This document shows positions 1 to 6,388 of a DNA stretch of 6,500 nucleotides, piece by piece. The stretch spans positions 6,160 through 12,659 of the forward strand of contig DOCI01000091.1 in the NCBI GenBank assembly GCA_003503535.1, given 5' to 3'. The notes beneath the pieces are model-generated. The model ran no database searches and had not been told where the DNA came from. It saw only the letters and a program-made list of their open reading frames with translations. Both the position numbers and the translations under genes were made by a program. This DNA is from Planctomycetaceae bacterium. GTDB taxonomy: Bacteria > Planctomycetota > Planctomycetia > Planctomycetales > Planctomycetaceae. The first letter of the stretch is position 1, and each line of letters begins with the position of its first letter.

Positions 1-27
1 CAGATAGCGGAGCTATCTGGGCTACCC
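1..27. repeat. Palindromic intergenic repeat, probably cut by the window edge
   Basis: CAGATAGC (1-8) and GCTATCTG (12-19) are perfect 8-bp inverted arms around GGA. The right side continues with GGCTACCC (20-27), whose partner would lie left of base 1, so the full element is probably about 35 bp with 16-bp arms. It begins 43 bp after the stop of the minus-strand esterase. It could form a hairpin at the end of that transcript, but I cannot see whether a T-tract follows. A dispersed planctomycete palindrome is the likeliest identity, by inference. Confidence 0.6.
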
Positions 28-70
28 AATTCCAAAGAAATTCTCCCGTCATTCAAACCAGATCCAAGTA

Positions 71-793
71 TTATTTCTCAAGAATTTTGACCATCATCTT
101 CGCCGTCTGCTCTAACGCTTCATAAGGAATCGTATGCGGCCCTTGAAATGGCAGGAATTCGACCTCCTGTCCATTCTCGTTCAGCAAATCTTTCAACAAG
201 ACAGCTGCTTCGTAGGGGAGTATTGGATCCTGTGTTCCATGAGACTGCAGAATAGGGAGTTTTGTTTTTTTCTGGGCCAGTTTCTGCCACTCTTCCAGGC
301 AGATTGTCGTACCTGAATACAGACAAAGCCCAGCAGGCTGTTCGGAAGTTCTCAGAAAGAAATCGGTCGTGAGCATCGCTCCCTGCGAGAAACCGCCGAG
401 GATCAGCCGATTCATCGTCAACTCATATTTACTTTGGAGCGACTCCAGAAACTTTTGGAACAATTCTCGAGCTTCCGTTAATCCCGGGGGTTCTGCCATC
501 ACGAGTTTTTCAATCTGACGAGTCTGCAACATCTGCTGCAATCGCATCATATTGATTTCCCACCACGCCCGACCGCCCGGCATTCCCAGTTCCGCCAATG
601 AGAGCGGAGCTTCCGGAAACACAAATGCAATCTGACCATCGAGCCGTTCATCCAACCCGAGAATTTCCGGAGCCAGCTGCACAAGATCTGTACCAGGCGC
701 TCCGTATCCATGACAAAACACAGCCGTCAATTTTGCATTACGAGGATTCCCCACAATTCGACATTTCAAAGGACCAATTTGCTCTTCTTGCAT
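71..793 (-). CDS. Alpha/beta hydrolase, Abhydrolase_2 carboxylesterase/lysophospholipase family
   Basis: This 240-residue serine hydrolase probably cleaves short acyl esters or acts as a lysophospholipase or acyl-thioesterase; the substrate cannot be read from sequence. A beta strand leads into HGYGAPGTDL (28-37), the oxyanion-hole loop. The nucleophile elbow is GFSQG (134-138, Ser136), Asp189 lies in SHGTQDP (184-190), and His220 lies in GPHTIPYE. All three catalytic residues are present in the family's order. RAWWEI (75-80) matches the RAW(W/F) element of the family, and residues 80-110 form a helical insert near the active site. There is no signal peptide or membrane segment, so it is predicted cytosolic. 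Length is normal to slightly long for the family (about 200-240). The start is an ATG at 793 with no clear Shine-Dalgarno. It lies 273 bp downstream of the ABC1-kinase gene and probably has its own promoter (see 818-845). Confidence 0.9.
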   Translation of the reverse strand: MQEEQIGPLKCRIVGNPRNAKLTAVFCHGYGAPGTDLVQLAPEILGLDERLDGQIAFVFPEAPLSLAELGMPGGRAWWEINMMRLQQMLQTRQIEKLVMAEPPGLTEARELFQKFLESLQSKYELTMNRLILGGFSQGAMLTTDFFLRTSEQPAGLCLYSGTTICLEEWQKLAQKKTKLPILQSHGTQDPILPYEAAVLLKDLLNENGQEVEFLPFQGPHTIPYEALEQTAKMMVKILEK

Positions 794-817
794 CTGACTA
801 CAATCTCTATTGTTAAA

Positions 818-845
818 TTGATAGGACAGGCTTCCAGCCTGTCAA
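818..845 (-). promoter_or_regulatory. Candidate sigma70-type promoter of the esterase gene
   Basis: On the minus strand a perfect TTGACA (840-845) is followed after 16 bp by TATCAA (818-823, 4 of 6 to TATAAT). This leaves 24 bp between the -10 box and the ATG at 793. The last four bases of the -35 (GACA) are the first bases of the palindrome at 825-843, which fills the spacer. No transcript data are available, and chance similarity is possible in AT-rich intergenic DNA. Confidence 0.45.
825..843. repeat. 19-bp palindrome GACAGGCT-TCC-AGCCTGTC
   Basis: The 8-bp arms GACAGGCT (825-832) and AGCCTGTC (836-843) are perfect complements around TCC. Degenerate half-copies of the GGACAGGC unit occur at 3759-3766 and 3844-3851, and a related AGCCTGTC sits at 2741-2748. 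Neither side carries a T-tract in the position of an intrinsic terminator. It looks like a dispersed repeat that overlaps the esterase promoter. Confidence 0.7.
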
Positions 846-892
846 AAATATTTGCTGAATTACGATTTTTCGATTTTTATTTCACAATCGGT

Positions 893-975
893 GGGTGGCA
901 CGCCCCTGAGCAACGCGAAGGGCGTGGTCGTTTGTAATCCCCACGCCCATCACTTCGTTCTGGGTCGTGCCACCC
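893..975. repeat. 83-bp imperfect inverted repeat (GGGTGGCACG...CGTGCCACCC)
   Basis: The outer arms GGGTGGCACG (893-902) and CGTGCCACCC (966-975) pair perfectly. The inner arms GGGCGTGG (920-927) and CCACGCCC (941-948) also pair perfectly around a 13-base loop. The segments between them (903-919 and 949-965) match only partly, including a shared CGAAG/CTTCG tract offset between the arms. The result is a long, interrupted cruciform or RNA hairpin between the kinase stop (1067) and the esterase start (793). No T-tract follows on either strand. This is most likely a palindromic dispersed repeat rather than a classical terminator. Confidence 0.75.
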
Positions 976-1066
976 AGGAAATCTTCTTACTAAAAATTTA
1001 ATTGACGCAGAGTGTCGAATGAATCAGTCTTTTCTACCGTATTCAAAATCGCGGCAATTATTTCAC

Positions 1067-2734
1067 TCACAATCGACCACTCCGAAAAATGCCATAAATC
1101 AGCCAGATTCCCAGAAAACTGGACATAATATAAATTGGCACACTGAACCAGTCCGTGGCGGCATCACTGCGAACGAGCAGGCTGGAGGCAAGAATCGAGG
1201 AGGCGACGATCAAACCGACGACAATTCGATTACTGGAACGATCTAATTCGTTGACCATGTAATCCATTCCAGTCACTTTGACTTTGAATGAAGAATCTTC
1301 CCGATTGTATTTTTTGAGTGCGGTCGCAATCTCCAGTGGAATTTCATGAGCGGCTCGCCCCAGAATTTGAGCTTCTTCACGAACTCGTTCCCACAAATGA
1401 TCGGGACGATAACGATCCCGCAGGATTTTTTTGAAATGCGGCACAACGACTTCAACGAGCGTAAATTCAGGATTGATTTTTCGACCGACTGCATCCAGAT
1501 GGATAATCGCCCGGATCAGTAGCATTAAGTCGCCGGGACAACGAAGGCGATGTGTCGAAAGAATCGATACAAAATCCCGTAGCATCTTGGCAATATCCAG
1601 CCGATCCAGCGGCAAGCCATAATACTTGTCGATGAACTCGCGATAGTCGGCACAAAAATGTCGTTCATCGATATCGTTCATCGTTTCACACAATTGCAGC
1701 ATAATTCTCAGGCAACGACGAGAATCTTTTCGAGCGGTCGCAATAAACAGATCCACCAGACTTTCCCGCATTTGTTCATCGAGAACACCAATCATGCCGA
1801 AGTCGAGCAGACAGATGGAGCCATCGTCCAGAATCCGAAAATTACCGGGATGTGGGTCTCCATGAAACATGCCATTTTCAAATGCCGACTTAAGAAACAG
1901 CCGTGCCCCATTGTTGGCAATCTGTCGACGCTTTTCCCAGAGGCAGGGGACATCGGAAATCTGATCAACCCGATAGCCCCGAATTCGCTCCATCACGAGC
2001 ACGTTTTCCCGGCAGTAATTAGGATACACCTGCGGGACATACAAAGACGCATCGCCGTCGAACATCCGATCAAAATCTTCAATACTGCGGGCTTCTCTCA
2101 GATAGTTCAATTCCCTGCGAATTGTCCGTTCAAAATTTCGAACCAGGCCATCGGGGTCAAACACTTCGGCTTCAGGAACGTGCTTTTTGATCAAAGCTGC
2201 CAGTTCATGGATCAAGGAAAGATCTCGTTCGACATCGCGAACCACTCGAGGTCGACGAATTTTTACGATCACTTCGGATCCATCGGGCAATCGGGCACAA
2301 TGCACCTGGCCCAATGAGCCCGTTGCCAGTGGCTCCGACTCAAATGAGCCGAAGCTGTCACCAATTGTCTGACCTAAGGCTTTCTCAACTGTCTGAATCG
2401 CCACCTGAGAATCAAAGGGAGGGACACGTTCCTGCAGCAAAGCAAGTTCGTCAACAATATCCTGAGGGATTAAATCGGGACGAGTACTTAAAACCTGTCC
2501 GAATTTAATAAATGTCGGCCCGAGCGTTTCAAAGGTCAGCCGAACACGTTCGCCGCGGGTGAGAGTACGTGTTTCTTCCTCTGATTTTTTAAGAAGTTTA
2601 CGACGGCCCCAGTTGAGATATTTATTGAGGCCGATCCGTTCTACAACATCCCCAAACCCATGATTGATCAGAATAGCCGCAATTTCCCCGGTGCGACGCA
2701 AGTTCTTCAAAAATCTCAGGGGATGAGTATCCAA
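1067..2734 (-). CDS. ABC1/UbiB (AarF)-family atypical kinase with C-terminal membrane anchor
   Basis: This 555-residue member of the ABC1/ADCK/UbiB family has the usual bacterial UbiB length. These proteins have ATPase-like rather than clear protein-kinase activity and support quinone and membrane-lipid homeostasis. Planctomycetes generally use menaquinone, so a role in ubiquinone synthesis is not assumed. In order: the family-specific KxGQ extension (FIKFGQVLSTRPDLIP, 75-90; Lys77, Gln80), a nucleotide loop ATGSLGQVH (137-145), Lys158 in VIVKI, the catalytic segment HGDPHPGN (291-298; Asp293, Asn298), and DFG (311-313). Two hydrophobic helices (about 503-521 and 531-550) end the protein, as in UbiB. 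The loop has Thr-Gly where many relatives have Ala-Ala. The start is a TTG at 2734, placed where UbiB homology begins (RRTGEIAAILINHGFGDVVER). No in-frame ATG lies between it and the upstream stop at 2804-2806. A further in-frame TTG lies at codon 9. The gene is 79 bp downstream of ribF, possibly cotranscribed. Confidence 0.93.
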   Translation of the reverse strand: MDTHPLRFLKNLRRTGEIAAILINHGFGDVVERIGLNKYLNWGRRKLLKKSEEETRTLTRGERVRLTFETLGPTFIKFGQVLSTRPDLIPQDIVDELALLQERVPPFDSQVAIQTVEKALGQTIGDSFGSFESEPLATGSLGQVHCARLPDGSEVIVKIRRPRVVRDVERDLSLIHELAALIKKHVPEAEVFDPDGLVRNFERTIRRELNYLREARSIEDFDRMFDGDASLYVPQVYPNYCRENVLVMERIRGYRVDQISDVPCLWEKRRQIANNGARLFLKSAFENGMFHGDPHPGNFRILDDGSICLLDFGMIGVLDEQMRESLVDLFIATARKDSRRCLRIMLQLCETMNDIDERHFCADYREFIDKYYGLPLDRLDIAKMLRDFVSILSTHRLRCPGDLMLLIRAIIHLDAVGRKINPEFTLVEVVVPHFKKILRDRYRPDHLWERVREEAQILGRAAHEIPLEIATALKKYNREDSSFKVKVTGMDYMVNELDRSSNRIVVGLIVASSILASSLLVRSDAATDWFSVPIYIMSSFLGIWLIYGIFRSGRL

Positions 2735-2768
2735 AAAATCAGCCTGTCTGCTTTGTAAAAAAGAGTAG

Positions 2769-2785
2769 GTCAGGCACTGCCTGAC
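2769..2785. repeat. 17-bp palindrome between ribF and the kinase gene; possible weak terminator
   Basis: GTCAGGCA (2769-2776) and TGCCTGAC (2778-2785) are perfect inverted arms around one base; as RNA this would be a 7-bp stem with a 3-base loop. On the minus strand it lies 28 bp after the ribF stop, and six bases later comes a run of six T (2758-2763 region). This resembles an intrinsic terminator, but the gap between stem and T-run makes it weak, so partial readthrough into the kinase gene is plausible. The core CAGGCA..TGCCTG is shared with the palindrome at 3918-3934. Confidence 0.6.
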
Positions 2786-2813
2786 GAAATTCGACGTCCA
2801 TTTTTATATGAGG

Positions 2814-3746
2814 TTACTGCACGATTCGACTCGATACAATTGCCTGAATTGCAGAAACATCCTTTTCCAACTGCGATTTCAATTGGGCAGCATCTTCAAA
2901 TTTCTGAATGTCTCGCACAAAAGAAAGCAAATCGACAGATAGTTCCTGACCATACAGGTCTCCCTGGTAGCCAATCAGGTGCGCCTCCAGTTTGAAATTA
3001 TTGTCTGCAAAAGTCGGGTTCGCTCCGATATTTAAGGCAGCCGGATAGGGGCGTCCCTCAATTTCTGTCACACCGGCATAAACCCCGTTTCTGGGCATTA
3101 AAGTGTGAATGTCAGTCAGATTTGCAGTTGGAAACCCAAGCCCACTTCCGCGAGAGGCTCCGGTTTCGACAGTTCCTGTCAATCGATACGGATGCCCCAG
3201 CCAGTGGACGGCTTCTTCAATTCGGCCCTGAGAAATCATCTGTCGAATCAATGAAGAGGAGATTACCATGCCTTCCTGTTCAACAGCCGAAACAACCTCG
3301 AAGTCCATCTGCTGACTGGCTGCCAACTCTGCCAGCAATTTCACATCTCCTTGACGACCTTTCCCAAAGAAAAAATTTGGGCCTTCAACAAGTCCGAGCG
3401 CCTTGAGTTGTTGGCGAATGATCTGTTCAAAAAAATCCTGAGCGGAAAGACTCAAAAACTCTCTGCTCGTCGGGTAAACGAGTAAACAGTCAATCCCCAG
3501 CGATTCCATCAATTCGGCTTTGCGTTTGACAGTGCTCAAACGAGGAGGCACACGTTCTGGAGCAATCAGGGCGACCGGCGGGGGATCAAATGTCATTGCA
3601 GTCGCCATCACGCCGCGTCTTTTGGCTAAAGAAACCAGTTTCCGCAGCATCGCACGATGTCCTAAATGGACACCATCAAAATTTCCAATTGAGACAACTC
3701 CCCCTCGAAACGGGTGGAAATCATCAATTTGACGTACTATTTGCAT
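2814..3746 (-). CDS. ribF: Bifunctional riboflavin kinase / FAD synthetase (FMN adenylyltransferase)
   Basis: RibF phosphorylates riboflavin to FMN and then adenylates FMN to FAD in the cytosol, supplying both flavin cofactors. Its 310 residues are the usual bacterial length. The N-terminal nucleotidyltransferase domain (about 15-170) carries GNFDGVHLGH (21-30) with the HxGH-type signature, TFDPPP (52-57), GPNFFFGKGRQGD (122-134) and SSSLIR (163-168). The C-terminal riboflavin-kinase domain (about 183-305) carries SGLGFPTANL (201-210), NGVYAG (220-225), NIGANPTF (239-246) and Glu254 before the GDLYG loop (262-266), the likely catalytic acid/base. Both halves look intact, so both activities are expected. 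The ATG at 3746 has no visible Shine-Dalgarno, but homology starts right after it. A candidate promoter lies at 3789-3817. I see no FMN riboswitch in the leader, and no other riboflavin genes in the window. Confidence 0.97.
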   Translation of the reverse strand: MQIVRQIDDFHPFRGGVVSIGNFDGVHLGHRAMLRKLVSLAKRRGVMATAMTFDPPPVALIAPERVPPRLSTVKRKAELMESLGIDCLLVYPTSREFLSLSAQDFFEQIIRQQLKALGLVEGPNFFFGKGRQGDVKLLAELAASQQMDFEVVSAVEQEGMVISSSLIRQMISQGRIEEAVHWLGHPYRLTGTVETGASRGSGLGFPTANLTDIHTLMPRNGVYAGVTEIEGRPYPAALNIGANPTFADNNFKLEAHLIGYQGDLYGQELSVDLLSFVRDIQKFEDAAQLKSQLEKDVSAIQAIVSSRIVQ

Positions 3747-3788
3747 CGAAAATTCGCAGGACAGGCAGGAAAAAATCTATAGCGGGAG

Positions 3789-3817
3789 ATTGTAACCGCT
3801 CTCAGAAAAAGTGCGAA
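3789..3817 (-). promoter_or_regulatory. Candidate sigma70-type promoter of ribF
   Basis: On the minus strand TTCGCA (3812-3817, 4 of 6 to TTGACA) and TACAAT (3789-3794, 5 of 6 to TATAAT) are separated by 17 bp. The -10 box ends 42 bp before the ribF ATG. The distance and spacing fit a housekeeping promoter and agree with the 229-bp gap to the preceding gene. It is prediction only. Confidence 0.4.
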
Positions 3818-3917
3818 TGTGCAAAATGACAGAGCAGCACGTAGGACAGGCTCAGTTCTACTTACATCTGAACTTATCCCCACTATTCCAACTGTCGTGC
3901 AAGTTCAGTAATAAATA

Positions 3918-3934
3918 GCAGGCAAACTGCCTGC
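3918..3934 (-). terminator. Possible terminator hairpin after the CPBP protease gene (repeat-type palindrome)
   Basis: GCAGGCA (3918-3924) and TGCCTGC (3928-3934) pair perfectly around three bases. On the minus strand it lies 41 bp after the protease stop and is followed by TATTTATTA, which is T-rich but not a clean T-run. It could act as a weak intrinsic terminator. Its core resembles the palindrome at 2769-2785, so it may primarily be a member of a dispersed repeat family. Confidence 0.45.
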
Positions 3935-3975
3935 GGAACAACGATTTGAGGGCAACAATATAGCTCGACAGAGCA

Positions 3976-5058
3976 TTACTGTGCATGTGCAGCAGTGGCT
4001 GCCAGGAAACCAATCAGCGGAACAAGACCGCCAACGGTCAGTCGCCAGGGCAAGCTCGAAAAAGTGAGCGTGACAGGAATTTCGATCGGTAATTCCAGAG
4101 AGGGGCGGGGCGGAGTCCATTCTTTGCCATCACGCTGGACGTATCGAACACGTGTCATCCAGAGAAATGAGAGAAACAGAATCAGACTCAGTGTGATCGT
4201 CATTGCTGCAGTAAAATTCCAGGTGTCTCCGGACGGAATTGTCTGTGTCGATTTCATAATCGAAAATGCATTGTTGCAAAAATGCAGGTAGAGCGGAGCC
4301 CAGAAGCTGCGTGTTGTGATGTACACATAATGCAGCACAATCCCGATTGGAAACACAGCCAGCGCATGAACAGGATGCATGTGGGCGATTGCAAACAGGA
4401 ACGATGTCAGCAATATCCCGCCGACCAGCCCCCATCGCCGAATCAATCCGCGGCCGATCACTCCTCGAAAAATAATTTCTTCACCCAAGGCGGGGGCGAT
4501 GGCAAATACCAGCAGAAGAGTCCACAGGGGAGTTGTTGACGACAACTCCTGCAATAAATCCATCGATTGCATGGTATCTATGGCCTGTAATCCCGGAATA
4601 TTCTCAATCAGAGAATTCCAGCCACGCATGCCCCATCGATGCAGAGCAGTACTCAGTGTCGATAAAGGAATCACCAGACAGGTCAGCAGAAAAACATGTT
4701 GAAAGGGCAGAGGTCGGCTGCTGAGTCGATGCCCCAGATTTCCACGCAGGCGAAACCAGGCAGCAATTAGAACGAGCGTCACAAATACAAATTGCTCACC
4801 AGCCAGCAGCGTCATTTGATGAGCGGCCAGGAATTCCAGCACGATCAAATCGTTCCATGCCAATCCACTGCTGGAAAAGATGGCGACAAAGACTCCAGCA
4901 GTCAGCCCTGCTCCCAGCAGATGCAATCCCCAGGTTCCCAGAAACCAGAAAATCGATTCGACCAGTCCCGGACCTTGCGGGTCCTGCAGCGACTGTCTGT
5001 TACGATGTGAATCGGGTGGGGAGTCAGAATGTTTGGCTTGTATAAATTTCGGCAACAT
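3976..5058 (-). CDS. CPBP-family intramembrane glutamic endopeptidase (CAAX/Abi type)
   Basis: This 360-residue polytopic membrane protein carries the three conserved CPBP (Rce1/Abi) motifs. They are EEIIFR (193-198, catalytic glutamates and Arg198), FAIAH (222-226, His226) and HFCNN (259-263, His259 and Asn262/263). Members cleave within or next to membrane helices; bacterial substrates are mostly unknown. A polar N-terminus (1-32) precedes hydrophobic segments at roughly 36-60, 85-103, 119-139, 178-192, 211-225, 232-248 and 281-300. A soluble linker (302-335) follows, then a last hydrophobic segment at 339-357. The helix-linker-helix after the catalytic core is an addition to the minimal fold. 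The ATG at 5058 has only a weak GGAT upstream. It is the first gene of the minus-strand group, divergent from the EEP gene and 229 bp from ribF, so functional linkage to ribF is doubtful. Confidence 0.88.
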   Translation of the reverse strand: MLPKFIQAKHSDSPPDSHRNRQSLQDPQGPGLVESIFWFLGTWGLHLLGAGLTAGVFVAIFSSSGLAWNDLIVLEFLAAHQMTLLAGEQFVFVTLVLIAAWFRLRGNLGHRLSSRPLPFQHVFLLTCLVIPLSTLSTALHRWGMRGWNSLIENIPGLQAIDTMQSMDLLQELSSTTPLWTLLLVFAIAPALGEEIIFRGVIGRGLIRRWGLVGGILLTSFLFAIAHMHPVHALAVFPIGIVLHYVYITTRSFWAPLYLHFCNNAFSIMKSTQTIPSGDTWNFTAAMTITLSLILFLSFLWMTRVRYVQRDGKEWTPPRPSLELPIEIPVTLTFSSLPWRLTVGGLVPLIGFLAATAAHAQ

Positions 5059-5081
5059 GGATCATCCGGTCTTCGGCTTTA

Positions 5082-5110
5082 AGAATACGAATTCTGAAAA
5101 CCGTGACCAA
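5082..5110 (-). promoter_or_regulatory. Candidate promoter of the CPBP protease gene
   Basis: On the minus strand TTGGTC (5105-5110) lies 17 bp before TATTCT (5082-5087), which is 23 bp upstream of the ATG at 5058. The -35 matches only its TTG portion and the -10 matches 4 of 6, so this is tentative. Confidence 0.3.
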
Positions 5111-5399
5111 TCTTAATGACATGAGGCGATGATCGTATTGGAGTCTTACAGAAAAGCCGCGATGGAAACGCAGCCATTGAAACCAATCGTTCAATGTGAA
5201 AATGCCGTCTGGCAATTAAGTGGTCGTGTAATCAGATTCCGTTGAGCCCAACTGAATTGGAACATGCCCGCTGAACAAAAAAATAATGCGTCTACAAATG
5301 TAATATTAATTGTAAACACAGAGGATCGAGAAAATCCACTACAATTTGGTAATGATTCTGGAATGACACCAGTAAAAAAAATTTAAGACACGCAAGCTG

Positions 5400-5427
5400 T
5401 TCTCGTCCAACTGTTATCTTCTATGAT
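5400..5427 (+). promoter_or_regulatory. Weak candidate promoter of the EEP gene
   Basis: TATGAT (5422-5427, 5 of 6 to TATAAT) lies 57 bp upstream of the ATG at 5485. The best upstream partner is TTCTCG (5400-5405) at 16-bp spacing, a poor -35. The -10 is the only convincing part. Confidence 0.25.
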
Positions 5428-5484
5428 TTAATAAACGACAAGCTGAATACATTATCTCAATACGAGTTACTGAAGTTTCGAACC

Positions 5485-6213
5485 ATGCGCCTGATGAGTT
5501 ACAACATCCAGAAAGGTTACGGCGGACGTGACCGGCGATACAACCTGCAACGCACGATTGATGTGATCGAACACGAAAATCCTGATATTATCTGTCTTCA
5601 GGAAGTTGATCACAACATGAACCGGACGCGGTTTCATAACCAACCGACGATCTTCAAAGAACACTTCGGATACGCAGGCTACGATTTTCAGTGGAATCAC
5701 AAAATTAAAACCGGAGGCTACGGCAACCTGATTCTCTCTCGATTTCCCCTGCGGGTCGTCGAGCATGTTTGCCTCAAACTGAATCATCGCAAAAAGCGAG
5801 GAGCACAAGTCGCAGTCGTCGTTACGCCTGAGGGACCACTCTTACTGATTGGCTGGCATCTGGGACTGGCAGAAAAACAAAGGCACGCCCAGGTTGAACA
5901 TTTTTTTCAGCAAACCGTTTATCAAGACAATGCTCAACTTCCCACGATCATCGTTGGCGATTACAACGACTGGCGTGACACTCTCGCACGCGGCCCCTTC
6001 GAACGTCAGGGCTTCCGACAAATCACAAAGCCGATCCGAAAATTTCGTTCGTTCCCTGCTTATTTGCCGATGGGGGCTCTCGATAAAGCCTTCGTAAAAG
6101 GCAAGCTCTACGTGAATGAAGCTCGCCTCGTCAAACGCAAACTCACCAGAGCCGCCTCAGACCACCTGCCACTGGTCATCGATTTTCATCTGAAAAAATT
6201 CGACGAGGTTTGA
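5485..6213 (+). CDS. Endonuclease/exonuclease/phosphatase (EEP) family protein, YbhP-like
   Basis: This 242-residue single-domain member of the metal-dependent EEP (DNase I/exonuclease III-like) fold hydrolyses phosphodiester or phosphomonoester bonds; the substrate is unknown. Active-site motifs appear in order: SYNIQKG (5-11, Asn7), LQEVD (38-42, Glu40 for Mg2+), GNLILSRFPL (80-89), WHLGL (124-128, His125), GDYNDW (158-163, Asp159 and Asn161), ALDKAFV (198-204, Asp200) and SDHLPLV (225-231, Asp226 and His227). The set is complete. From memory, KRGAQ, the HLGLAE-x-QRHAQ stretch, GDxNDWR and the FPAYLP-xxALD segment closely follow E. coli YbhP, which sits beside a cardiolipin synthase gene. 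No such gene lies within the 287 bp after this one. There is no signal peptide, so it is probably cytosolic. The ATG at 5485 has no clear Shine-Dalgarno, but family homology starts at residue 1. Transcription is divergent from the other four genes. Confidence 0.92.
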   Translation: MRLMSYNIQKGYGGRDRRYNLQRTIDVIEHENPDIICLQEVDHNMNRTRFHNQPTIFKEHFGYAGYDFQWNHKIKTGGYGNLILSRFPLRVVEHVCLKLNHRKKRGAQVAVVVTPEGPLLLIGWHLGLAEKQRHAQVEHFFQQTVYQDNAQLPTIIVGDYNDWRDTLARGPFERQGFRQITKPIRKFRSFPAYLPMGALDKAFVKGKLYVNEARLVKRKLTRAASDHLPLVIDFHLKKFDEV

Positions 6214-6360
6214 GAGGCCATTTTAACCCGACGCATCAGCGAGGGGACGGCGTTCATGCAACAATGTGGTTAAACTCAAATCACTAAAGTCTTTCTGTCA
6301 CCTCATTCTAAAGGCTGTTCGAAAAGTAGATAATTATCTAATGACACTTAGTCGTAGTGG

Positions 6361-6388
6361 CTGGGGTCAGAGCAAATCGCGGACCCAG
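6361..6388 (+). terminator. Imperfect hairpin followed by T-rich tract, possible terminator
   Basis: CTGGGGTC (6361-6368) can pair with GACCCAG (6382-6388) with one bulged G, leaving a 13-base loop. AATTTTTATA follows directly. It is 148 bp after the EEP stop on the same strand, so it could end that transcript. The large loop makes it weak. The GGGGTCAGAG sequence also resembles palindromic repeats often found near REP-associated transposases, a recollection not tested here. Confidence 0.35.

Larger units (their letters stand above)
5059..5484. other. Divergent intergenic region, no gene seen
   Basis: These 426 bp separate the minus-strand protease gene from the plus-strand EEP gene. Apart from the two candidate promoters listed separately I find no conserved ORF, tRNA, clear riboswitch or strong palindrome. 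The stretch from about 5275 to 5460 is markedly AT-rich (for example TGTAATATTAATTG near 5298). A minus-strand frame at 5024-5215 overlaps the protease start and resembles nothing I recognise. Confidence 0.6.

Noticed and set aside
1658..2317. A 219-codon open frame on the plus strand
   Set aside because: It lies wholly antisense to the well-supported UbiB-like kinase, and its translation shows no recognisable domain. It is a shadow of the minus-strand coding frame.
3781..3800. Small hairpin AGCGG..CCGCT with T-rich sequence on the minus strand
   Set aside because: The stem is 5 bp with a 10-base loop and overlaps the better-supported ribF -10 box, so a terminator there is unlikely.
3747..3975. 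Possible FMN riboswitch upstream of ribF
   Set aside because: I could not find the conserved RFN-element segments (such as an AGGGGCA-like 5' block and its partners) on the minus strand; only short palindromes and a promoter-like sequence are visible.
4282..4702. Overlapping plus-strand frames of 85-107 codons
   Set aside because: They are antisense to the CPBP protease across its catalytic motifs, with Cys/His/Ser-rich low-quality translations and no family resemblance.
5024..5215. A 63-codon minus-strand frame across the protease start
   Set aside because: It overlaps the protease N-terminus in another frame, has no recognisable domain or ribosome binding site, and covers the candidate promoter.
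5467..5808. A 113-codon minus-strand frame over the start of the EEP gene
   Set aside because: It is antisense to conserved EEP motifs (N7, E40, GNLILSRFPL) and has no recognisable domain.
6327..6340. 14-bp AT-rich palindrome TAGATAATTATCTA
   Set aside because: Operator-like dyad, but it lies downstream of the EEP gene with no following gene in view; AT-rich palindromes of this length arise readily by chance.
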